A stretch of DNA of 64,000 nucleotides from Apus apus (taxonomy: Eukaryota > Chordata > Aves > Apodiformes > Apodidae). The notes under the pieces were generated by a model. The model was not told the DNA's origin. It saw nothing but the letters and a program-made list of their open reading frames with translations, and did no database searches. Shown in pieces: positions 46,701-58,700 of the stretch. The position numbers and the translations under genes are program-made. The stretch spans positions 8,260,501 through 8,324,500 of the forward strand of contig NC_067301.1 in assembly GCF_020740795.1 (NCBI RefSeq), written 5' to 3'. How positions within the stretch are numbered: position 1 is the first letter of the stretch; every line of letters starts with the position of its first letter.

Positions 46701-49700
46701 GTATACATTTCTGTTATATTCCTCTTTTTTTGCAGCAAAACCTGGTCTAGTGGGAGGTGTCCCTGCCCATGCAGAGGGGTTGTATTAACATGATCTCTAA
46801 GGTCCCTTCCAACCCAAACCATTCTATTATTTGATTCTATGATAAAATCCATCTTTGCTTTCTTCCCCCTTCAAAAAACAGTGCCCCTGAATATGTCCTT
46901 CCCCATTCTTGCTCCTTATCACATTTCAAATGTCCATCAAAATGCACCGTGGGGTTTTTTTTCATAAAGAAAAAATGGATCAAGAGAATCACTCCTGTTT
47001 AATTTAGGTTCTTCCCCCTGCAGGGGGTTGCTTTCCCCCCCTCTCCTGAGATGCTCTGCAGTAAGATGAAGCAAGTGAAAGTGTCAGCTCATTCTGAGAT
47101 GAGAACAGCACTGGGATTGTCTATTGGCATCAGGCAGCAGGGATACAGATGCACAACAACAGAAGATTAGCAGATAGTGGCTCTGTAACCATTACTCTTT
47201 TAGCTGGAATGTAAATACTGCTCCTCTGGGGCAGCAACAGAGAGGCTGCTGTGAGCCAGGCAGGATCAAGCCTGCAGGACTCCAGGGGGTTTCAAAGTTC
47301 AGGAAGCAGAAGGTCAGCAGAAAGAGGTTCTCTGAAGTCACAGAGAGGAGAGCAACACAGACTGAACAGAACAGTCACCCCAGTGCCACCACTGCTTGAC
47401 ATCTTTGGCCATTTTTCTTTTCATGCCTGTTACAGATGTCACTGCTCAGAAGAGCCTGGTGGCACCAGTGAAAAAAGGGATGTGGGAGCATGTGGGAAAG
47501 CTAACCAAGGAGATGCAAAGATACAAGGGCAGCTACAGTGCTGGCCCATGCTGAAAAGCCTCTGCTACACCACTTCCTTCTGGGAAGCCCATCTTTTGTG
47601 CTGCAGTGTCTCTGGTTTCTTTGTGCAGCATGAAACCCTGTGTTTCCTGGCATAGCTCAGTTCTAATGAATGAAATGAGCTAGTAACAGTTGGGTATTTA
47701 GAGGCTCAGCAGGCTGGTGTTCCAAAAGATCTGGAAGCACTCCATGATACTCTGTGGAAGAGCTCACTTGTGGGTGAAGATAAGGCACTGAGGTCATTAG
47801 TTTGCTTAAGGTAACTGAGTTGAATATTGCTGGACATATAATGATATGAGACCAGATAGCTTTGAGGAAACTGAGTGTCTACCAGCCATCCAGGGGAATA
47901 ATTTCTCACTTCCTGGAGATCTGCACTCCAAAAAGGCAGCAGCCCAGGTCTGGACTTACCAAACCAGCCATCAGTATCTCAGAGCTGCTGTGATTACAGC
48001 CTGATTCCTGCATCACACGTCAGTGCAGCCCCAGGGACCAAGGTACAAGGCTTGTCACCCTGCCCCAGAGTGAACCTGAGCAGTGCTGGAGGCTCCACCA
48101 AGATAAGATTGCAGGTGGCATCTGTTCCACAGCCATGTGTTTGAGCTCCAGGTTTCCCAGCTGCTGATCCTACCTCCCTGCTGATCCAGGGCCTGGAAGA
48201 CAGCAAGGTCTTTCTTGGAGAACAATCTGTCTCCAGTATGAGACCTTTCAGAACCAAGAAAACCCAAATATATCCAACAGGAGAGGCAAATTCTCATTAC
48301 GTTGGTGGGCCAACAAAATCCATAGTGAAGTCTGAATTGAGAGTTATTTCAAAGAAAGGAAAGAGGGGCAGTGTACATAGAGGTGCTCTCTGCAGTATCC
48401 CATCTTCCCCTAATCAATCAGTGTGAGGTTACAGTGCTGGATAAAACTGGTAATTTAAGTAGTAGAACTTACTACAGATGAAAGGTCCATGTTTTCCATC
48501 CTCCTGTCATCCAAGTCCACTGGCTGGAGGCCTGCAACGTTGATCTGGACAGCAGAGGTTCTGTATACAAACCTCAGCAGCCAGTCCTCCCTAGGAGCAG
48601 AGCAGAAGAAGAGTGGGAATCAATCCTGTTGCCAAAGCAAAACAATGTGTGACTGCTCAGACCAGGAGGAGAGCAGGAGGGCTGGGGATGTCTGGACCAA
48701 GACCTGCTGCAGCTTTGTCTGATGTAGGAATCAGAGCAGCTGCTGAATTCAAGGCAGCTTCCTGAGCCACAGTGGTGTAAGTCAGAATTGAATCCTGATT
48801 CATGAGGTGCAGGCTCATGACATGCAGCAGGTTGGAAAATCTGACCCTTCTATTGATTTCTGTAGTTGCTGAGAGACTGCAATGCATTCCCATGTTTAAT
48901 ATTTTTATCTACCTAATAGGTAGAAGTCCTCCAGCCTGTAGACAGCTGTGAACATGATGGTGCCTACAATTCCAGTGTTGCTGACAGAAATATCGACTGT
49001 GAAGCTCCTCAGAGTGCTCCTGATTTATGGGTACTGTATAAATAATGGTTTCAGTGACAGGACTGGGAAGAGCTCGTTCCCACCATAAAGGATCTCCGTA
49101 ACTCACTGTGACAGTTTCAGGGTAGACTGGAGCAAGATGAGAGAAGAGGATGTGTCCTTTGGACATACACAACCTCTTCTATGCATAAAACTTGGGCACT
49201 TAAGTGCCACTACACTCTACAGAGTGGATTTAAGTTGGATGCAAGTGGTATTTGTGCCCATTTCTGGCTGCTGCTGTTCACTCCAAAAGGGTCTGTGTTA
49301 CATTTTTTTAAGTCTCTGCAAAATCTTTGCAAGGCATCTGTGCTGGGTTTCTTCAAAAACTGAGCCAGTCTAACTAATTTGTAACCCTGCTGTGAAATCA
49401 GATGGGACAGCTCTGACAGTTGGTTTTCACTCTCCATGTGCTTTCAGACTTCTAAGCTGAAGGAGACAAGCTATAGTGGACTGAAACTCAAAAAATTTGG
49501 CCCAAATCTGATGGTGCAGGAAATCTATTCAATGTAATTAATCTGACCTAAACTGAGTTACTCCTCGAGTGACAGAACAAGGCCACAATCGGTGGAAGAG
49601 ACCAGAGAAATCAGAATCAGGTGAGTTCTTACCACAAAATGTTTGTATAACCCTTCTCTCATATCTAATATCCTCACATAAATTCTCCGTATCTCTCAGT

Positions 49701-52700
49701 TCCCCCCTCTAGCTGCTCCTCCATAACTGAATAACCCTCAAATTCAGCATCTGAGGGCAAAGTATAGAACCAGAGTAGTGAAATATTTCCTGACAGTCTC
49801 CTCACCTGCTTCTTCCTACTTGTGAGCAACAAGCTACAATTTCTACATCATTTTTCATTCAACATTCAAGACCTGGGCTTGTCCAAGCAGAGACCCCCCA
49901 GATTACTGCACACAGAGGGGCACGAACACATGTAGTATCTTATTCCAACATGCAGGCTTTGAAACTATAACAAGAACACTTTTTTTTAATATTCTAGGAA
50001 ATGAATCCACTAAGCTTTTTAAAGTGAAATTGATTTTTGTATAACATGGGGAGGAATGATATTTGCCAGGGTAAATTCAACCTTATCCAACACTTGCTAT
50101 CATTTCTGGCTTCTTGCAGGAATGCAGCAGCACTCCCAGGGAGGCAGCAATTGCTTTTTCCTTATGTCCCATGAAGAAATCCTGTAACTGCTGTGCACAT
50201 CCAGCATCCATAAAACCTCCTGTGATCCAAAAAGGATAAAAGTAACAATTTTCAGCCTCACTGACAGATAGGATTAATATAAATATGTGTGTATGGAAAA
50301 TACCAACAGCATTTTAACTGTTCTTGGCCTGAGGGCTCACTCCTTTATAAGCTGTCTTGACTTGCAGCTACATGTTCTTTGCTCATCTTCTTGCCTGGTT
50401 ATTTCTCAATTTATTATTTTCCCAAGCTCTTAGTCTTCCCTACTTCATTCCTTCATTTTAATTTCCCCTCTTACTGATTGTGCTGGTAAGCAGTGTTCTT
50501 GGCGCAATTATATTCTAATACACAGTCATTAGATTTGATGCTGTCACTTGAATTCATAATAGCTTTTGTAAGATGGTTTCAGCTGTTCCATGCCTCTGAA
50601 TCTCTCTCTTCTCACCCAGCAGCTCCCACAACTCTGCAGTTGTCTCTGCAGTTTTAAAAGGCTGATATTTGGTTTCAAGGTAACCTTTCCATTACATCAC
50701 ATCCTTGGTGAATCTGCTACAGTTTTTCCAGCTACACTTCCTCTTTAAGTGAAACATCTTGCTCACATGGACCAGAAAGTGAGATATGAAAAATTTCCAT
50801 TTTGTTTGAGCTCCTTCCCCCCACACTGCAATTTCCACATCTTGTTGTTCCCCAAGTGAATTGTGTCTCAAAGCTTTTATAGCTTTTCATTCACATTCAC
50901 TAACTGTCAGTGAACTTAACAGCTGTATTTACAATCCTTTACCTAAAGCTGATATTTAAGGGGTCTAAAGGATATGTCAAATGATGATCACAAACCCAGT
51001 GACCCAGCTTTGAGCTGCAAGGGTGATTTAACAGTGACACCACACCAAGAAGAGCCAGAGCAGCCTTCAGATGTCTCCTCAGGATTGTCACCTCCCCTTA
51101 ATCTGAGGGAGAGACCTCCAGAGGGAAGAGGCTCTGGCACTGCTGTCTCTGAATCAATGTACTCACCAGCTGAACAAATACTTACAAAATGTTTCAAAGG
51201 GATAAATGTAGGAAAATAATTTCAAAGTGACTCTAGGACATCAAAGCAGGGGACTGAGCATGTACAAACCTGCAGTAACCATTTATGATTCTGCCTGACA
51301 CCACTTTCCTGATAGCTTTCCAGTGCTTAGCTTCTCCTGCCACTGGAGCTCCCAGTAAAACCACATCTTCAATGATCCCTTGAGAGTCTAAGGGTGAAAG
51401 GAAAACAGCTCAGGTTTAGAAGACAGATCAGAAAATGGATCTTTCCATGTACATGAAGGAGGGGTATGTCCAGATGTGTACTACAGAAAAGTCACCATTT
51501 CTGTGGTTTAAATTTTAAAGACAGAAACAATGGGAAGGAGAATCTTAAACAGATTTTTGCATAAATGTTCAGCAGTTCCAGCCGGAGGCAGTAAATGTGA
51601 AAATTATAGTTCCTGAGGCAGTGATGATGGCAAGAGGGAGCAGTGGCCTGGTCTCTGTCCAGAAAGATGCAGTTCAAGCAGCAAACCTGTGGAAAGCTCA
51701 GTTGAAATAATGATTGAATGAGAAATATTTGCGCTCTGCTACTTGCCTAAACTCTTAAAAAATATACTAATATATGTTCATAAAGCTTTGTAAAGAGAGA
51801 TCAAGCACCTGATGCCTAAATTTCACCTAAAGTGAAAGTGAGAATGAGTGCATACCACATCAAATTGTGACAGGGAGGTGCTGCCTGGCTGGACTTTTTA
51901 AATGTAAATCAATAGGTTTCCTTTCCCTGATAACAGTAAACAACCTGCAGTGCCTGCATCCTTCCCTGCTGTGTAAATCCCAGCACCCTGACAACAATCC
52001 AAAAGAGTTCTGGTGGCATTAATTGTTACTGCAAAGCTAATTTTGCACCAGTCAAGAGAACAGCAAAGAGCAAGTCAATTTTGTTAGTGTAATCTGAGAG
52101 CAATAAAGTCCAGCCTTGTGAACAGGGAGCTGGTTACAACCAAGGTACTAAATTCCGTGGCCAACTGAATAAACAAACCATTCACTCATGAGGATTCCAA
52201 ACATTTGGGCAAGGTATTGGAAGCTTTTGTTTCTCCAGTCCTTTGTACAGCTCATTTCTTGTTCAGAACAAAAATGTTTAGCTGAAAAATACTCCTGTTG
52301 AGAGAGGGGAGCAGAAACCTGAGAACAGATCACTGGCATGAATAGCTGCTGACACTCTTGATTAATTAAATGTATTTCACAGTCTGAAAATATTTTATAT
52401 GCTGAAGAACAATAAAGGCTCCACAAGCAGGAGGGGAAAAAAAAGGAATTACTGATGGACAACAATTAAAAACTACAAGATTATTTGTCCAGAAAAGGTG
52501 TGGAAGATACAAGCTGATCCAGAGGCCATAACCAGTCCCTGGGAGCTGGGTTTGCTGTGCCTTTGGGATACAACTCACTGGGCACAGAAGAAAACATCCC
52601 TTCACCTCGGTCCTCACTGAGGGTTTCAGAGGTGGTAACAGCCATTAGCAGGTTTCATTAGTTTACACTTCTTAGTTACTAAAATGCATGGGAACTGTGA

Positions 52701-55700
52701 GGAAGAAACAGACCAATGTGCTTCCCATGCAGTAAATTGTCTCTGACATTACTGCATCTTCTGCTATAAAGCCATTTTCTGGAAACCTACTAAGCTCTGA
52801 CTTCCGGACTCATTTGGGATTAAGTACATCCCAAAGGTTACTTAATTGCTTTGCTGAAGAGTATTTTAAGAGTTTCTGCCATGGTGTTTCACAGGATAAT
52901 CCACACTTAGTTATTTGTCCTTGGAAATGCCACTGCCATCTGGATACAAACAGCCTGCATGACAAGGCCTTGTCTTCCCTTCGTGTGAGACATCCAAGTC
53001 CAAGCCCAGATCAGTCTCAGATGTCCCAGGTCCCAGCTCCATTCCTTCTGTGGCTTGCTCTGGAATGTGCATGTGAAGAGCGCCTTGGCAATCTGCACTA
53101 AACATGCTGCTTTTCATCTCCCAAAGAGCTCAGCTTTCATAATTCAATTAAGGAACTGAAAAATTAGTGTACAGTGGGGAGCTGCTATGATACATAATTA
53201 TGATGCTTGGATTTCTTTAGAATGGCAGCCAGCCTTAAAGACCCCTAATGATTTCCTTTCACGTATTACTTAGCTACAGTGTCACGTTATTCCAGCAAGA
53301 GGCTGCAGATCATTAAATAAAAAGGCTGAAAATATCTCAACCCCTGGCTTCCTTGGGACACAAAAAGAGTAGATCTAGGGCCAGATTAGGATCTGGGTTC
53401 TGGCTTCAGTCTAACTCCATTTGGACCATTCTGGGTTTGATTAGATTTGTTTGGAGAACAGGATTCCTGTATTTGAGGACTTGTGTCTTAAACCAGGAGT
53501 GAAGTTCTGGCACACGGCTGTCAACAGAAGGAATGCTGACCTTCTCCATCCTCACTTGGCTCTATTCCCACCTTCTTGGACTTTATGAAACATTTTCCTT
53601 TATAAAGTTCCTTATTTATTAGTGATTCTTTGTGAGGCTAAATGGTTAATGAATTAAATTAGCTACGTAGGGGGGAAGGCAGGCTGCACACACACACACA
53701 CTCACTACTGACTCGGCTCCAAGATGTGATTTACATCAACTGATCATAATTATTTGATTCTTTTCTTTCTAAATTAAAAATAGAATATATTAATAAACAG
53801 CACCACAACGGGTAATAAATTGACAGATGGTTCTCTACTTGACTTTGGGGGAAAATTACCCTGAAAATAGCAGATGACAATGGTGTTTCAGTGACTTAAA
53901 TGGAAGGGAGGATGGAGGGAGGCAGATACAATAGCTATAGGGAGCTCCCAATAAAGGCAAAGCTTCCTCTGCCAAGATCCCAGTGGTGAGTGGGCCGCTC
54001 AGACTGGTCTGGCAGTCAAATGTCACAAAATGTCAAGTTGTTGTTCACAAACCGGAGAGCAAACTGACACCCTGGAGCACCTGGAGTGAAGAGAGTGGCT
54101 TTACGCCACTGAACTGGTGGAAATGACAGCAGAATTTGGCTCCAAATGGATTTCAAAACCTTTTTCTTTTGGGTTTCTGTCCTATCCTAAAAGACTCGAG
54201 CTCTATTCCAGAAGAACTCCAGAACTCCTCCTCTGGGAAGAAAAATTGCTCTAACAGTGAGGAAAATAAAGGAAGAAAATGTTAGAAGGTGAATTTTACC
54301 TTTTTCTTGAGCCATTTCCTGCAGGCAGAAATAAATTACTCTTGCACCCAAACTGAAGCCAATCAGTGAGACAGGTCGTTTGCCCTAAGGAAGAAGGGAA
54401 GGAGACACCACCATCAAAATGTGTTCCAGACCTAGAGAGACTGGCCACAGGATCCCCCAACCCTGACACCCAAAGAACTTATGCTGGTGTATGATCTTTC
54501 AAACATTTAACTTGGTTGATTTCAAAGAGATTCTGCATCCTCAAAACTGCCCAGTTCAATGTAAAAAAAATTCTGCATATCTGAGTATTTTGTTATTTTT
54601 TTGATGTTCAGAAAATCAATGGAAATAATTTAATGATCAGAAGTTACAACCAAGCAGGTATTTCCAACAGAAACAAAACAGACGCTGTCATTGGTTTAAA
54701 ATGTCCAAATCAAGGCCTAATTCAAGGAACAACATTTTCCTAGAAATGTCTCAATACACAGAAGCAGAAGCTGTAATACAAAAATCTTGACTTAAGACTG
54801 AGTGACAGCAGCAGGGTGTGGCTGCTTAAAAAAACAGGGGTAAGCTTTTATTTTTAATAACCTAATGAGATTTTCTAAAAGATTAAAGGGAGCCCAGTCT
54901 CAACAACCATGAAAAATGGTCTTTGTGTTAACTGGGGAGCAGGTGGACTCCCTAGACAACACACTGACTTGTTTTAGATGCTCCAGCACATTGGAATATG
55001 TGTTTTCACAATGCTGAATGCTTAAAAGGCAGTAAAAAATGCCCCCAAGCATGAAATAAAAGTTTATTGCCCTTCCTGGGATTGTATTTTTATGAGAAAT
55101 CAAGTTTGTTTCTACTCTGCTGTTTCACATGGTTATTTATGACAAGCAGCTCCCAGAGGGCTCCTCTGGAATAGATCCTGGGCTTGTGTGCCTGCAAGAC
55201 AAAGACGTGGCCAGCAGAAGAGACCCCTCCATGCCAGAGAGAGCCCAGCCAGGAATTTCTTGGGGCAAAACCCTCTGTTTTTTAATAACATCTATCACTT
55301 CTTTCAGCTACCAGCCCATTCCACTTCTCTGTAGGCAAAGCCATGGCTCACAGTGCATCTCCTGCTGCATGGTCTGCTCCTATATTGTTTTCCTGGGGCA
55401 TCTTCATTATCAGGGAATATTTTAACCCTGTATTCTCTTCCCTTTTTGACCTATCTTTACTTTTTGTTCTCAAATTTCCACCAGGTGAGCTGGCCTGGCT
55501 GTTCTGTGACATGATCAAGCCACTTGTCATTTATCACCTAGATCTCCTTTTCTTCCATTAGAAAACCTTTAGGTTAGATGGGATGAATCTTTAGCAGGAA
55601 TTCTCTGATTTCCTTGGGACTTCCTATTTTTCCCCAAAGAACCAGATACATGCTGGTCACCTTCATACAGAATTTATTAATTTTTCAGTTTATCATTTGT

Positions 55701-58700
55701 TTTCTTCTCCCTGGAAAGATAGAACTTGATAGTTAACTAGCATGCCTATAAAACTTGACCTCCATGGGTCAAATCCTTTCCAGACATTATTCCTGGTTAC
55801 CTTCTAGGCCATTACCTGCTGTCGACTGAGCAGGATGTGTGCCAGGTGTTTTCCAACCTCAGCAGAACGATGGAGACACACTCCCCAGGGGTTGTCAATT
55901 ACACTGGCCACAGTCAGGAGTGAAGCTGGCCAAGTCAAGGCTGTCACAATACCTGCCACATGCAAAGCAAACAGTACAGTCAAGGATCTGGGTTCCTCTT
56001 AGGAAACATCAAAAGCAAGGCAGTTCAGTGAAGTTAAAAGCTAAAGCTTTTGTCATTTCCAGCTCTTCTTTCTCAAGAGCTGATCTGAGGAATGTTTTGC
56101 TAGACTAAAGATAAGAAAAAATCTGATGTTCTGACACAGAGGGACACAGACATTCCACATGAACGTAACCTGCACGTCAGAGGTTTCTGTCAGGCAGTGG
56201 AACTGTAATAACAGAGAAAGAAACAATCACACACAAAGGAAGGTGTTTGCAGCTGTAATTTTAAAAGAATGAGTCAATGACACAAACAGCAATCCAGGAG
56301 GGGAAATCTAAATCACTGGTGGGCCAGAGAAGTTTCTCACGACTCTTCTGTGCCAAAACTGCCAAGGGAGGAGCCTTCTCAGAAATCTTCCTTGTTTTGG
56401 GAAGCTCATTTAAACAGCCACCAACAGTCAAACTGCGTAAGAGCCACCTAAGCAGATCTGAGACCATTCTCACCTGACAAGACAGTGAATTTTAGGGCTT
56501 CCTGAGCCATCATGCTCACAAAACCATTCAGCAGGGAATCTAAGGCATTGCCAAGCTCCATCAGGTACTTGGTTTCCCAGGCCAGGCAGTACTGCTCGCT
56601 GGAGTGCAACATGCTGCTCCATGGTGCTGTGAAGCTCCCTGAGAAAAGTTGCAAAGGTGGAATTTATGTGCAGAGAAAACACAACAGTGGCTGATTCCTG
56701 GCAAGATGAGTCCACCAGAGAATCAGAGAAGAACTGGCAGGATACTGGAATGTACCAATATAACAAGGAATTACAGTTTAAACTACTGTGAGATTTAGAT
56801 TCCATGTTACTGTTGATTCACAATAAATTTGGGCTTTGTTGATAATCCTGCAGCTTTAGCTGCCTTGGCACAGTGTCTGCAGTGTGGACAGGCTCAGATT
56901 TCATGACCTGTTCAGTTGCCTCAAAGACTACCAAGACAGATGGACATTAACACTAATTATGTCAGGTACTGAGGACATTCCTCTTATCATCATACATCAA
57001 GCCCAGTCCTGCAGCTCCATCTTCTCATGCAGACCAAAGGAGAGCCTGGCTTGAGAAGGATGAAGTGCTGAATGGACTGAGTTCAGTGGGACCAGAAGCA
57101 CAGAAAAGAGGAAAAAATTGGTCAAAATCTTATCACAGAGCATCTCCTCAGCATTTCAGTTAGATGAGCAAGGATTGCAGTAATGGCTCTGTCTGAAAAC
57201 AAGGATCTCCACTTGCAGATCCAGACTGCAATTATTTTCACTTGTCATCTAGCCTCGTTAAGACACTTCAGTCTAATTTTTTCCCTCCAGGTGCTAATGA
57301 AAAGCAGTGCCTGGATGCTTGAGAGATAATGGATAATTTTCTATTTACAAGTCTAATTTTTTGGCTGAAAAAACCAATTTTTAAGCTGTACTCTTTCCTG
57401 TTTGTAGCGTAGCTTGTACAAGTGGCCAGGAGGGGCCTGGCAAGGCTATTATTAGCAGATGGACTCTGAAAGGCAGAGTAGAATTTTCATTTTAATTAAC
57501 TGAAGCCCTTCCCACCCTGTTCCTTCCCCAAACGATGCAGGGCAGGTTGAGGCATGAGAGAGTCCATGCTAGATAATACCACAATATCCTGTCAGGTTTA
57601 TGAATGTACAGACAGGCAGCTCAAAAACCATAAATCCTGTAAAAATCCTGTCCTCAGTCCCTCTGTTTCAAGGAGTCATGGAAGTGTGTAGACAGACACA
57701 GCTGTAAGGAGGAAAATGGATGACAATTCCAGTTTTGCTTTTTTAAACATGATAGTAGATTGCTAGTTATGGAAGAAGAATGTGTGTAATTTGTAACTCC
57801 CTTTTAAGGGCAAACAGACACAAAAAGGTTCCTGAGGGGACACACTTGTCTTTGTAACAGTGCCTGGGAGCCCTCCAAGCCCAAGGGTTTGGGGCCCTGG
57901 CAAGTAGATTAGGAGAAAAGCCAAGGCACAGGACTGCAAAGTGAAAATAACCTTCCCCTGACAGCAAGCTGCAACCTAGCAAGCAACAGGCTAGAGACAT
58001 CCTTTTGCATTAATAATATCCAGTGTTAATTATGATCCTTCTGAATAAATTGGCAGCTGTTCAGTCAGGGTGCTGAACACATCAGCAGACAGTTGACATA
58101 TTTTACATGACAGGCTATACTGGAAACTAAAATGCTACAGACCTTTCAAGGTTGCTGCCTGTAAGTTCACCTCCTGAGTGCTGAGCTTAACAGGATTTGC
58201 TTGACAGAACTTTCTTGCCAATAAACTTCATTAGTTGGCAGATACCAAGGAAGAAAAAAGATACTATTTTCTGTTAATTGCTGGAGGATAAACATAATGT
58301 CTCAGAGATAGGTGAGACACTTTGTACTACTGCTGGAAATCATCCACCCCAAACAAAACCTTTCCTAGCAAAGGCAGACAGCATTTATTAACAAAAACCA
58401 TCTGCTGTGATTACTATCAATCTGCTTACCACTACCAATTCCCTGCCCTCTCCTCTATTTTGATTGGGACTGCAGATTGGGTTACAAAATCTTACACTGA
58501 GAGTCAGTTGGTTTTAGTTACCAGGCTATTCAAGTGTGGGGAAGACAGGATGCTAGAAGAGCACAAACCCTGCCTGGAGTGAAACACAGACACAGCTCTC
58601 CAGGCTCTTGTCTGCCTCCTCATCTTGTTCTTACCATATTTGCCTGTGCAGAGCCATCCGGTAATTGCTATGGTGATATGAAGCTGCCTTCCTTCAGTAA

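Larger units (their letters stand above)
37781..48472 (-). other. TMCO4: TMCO4 last intron, 10.7 kb
   Basis: The largest visible intron of the gene, between acceptor 'cttgcag' and donor gtaagt. Contains CR1 fragments at 38731, 42365, 45648 and 46736 and a (CATC)n array at 42986. No additional exon was recognised on either strand. Confidence 0.85.

Noticed and set aside
48909-49172. Minus-strand 87-codon frame considered as a TMCO4 exon
   Set aside because: No similarity to TMCO4, and the neighbouring exons already join in phase without it.
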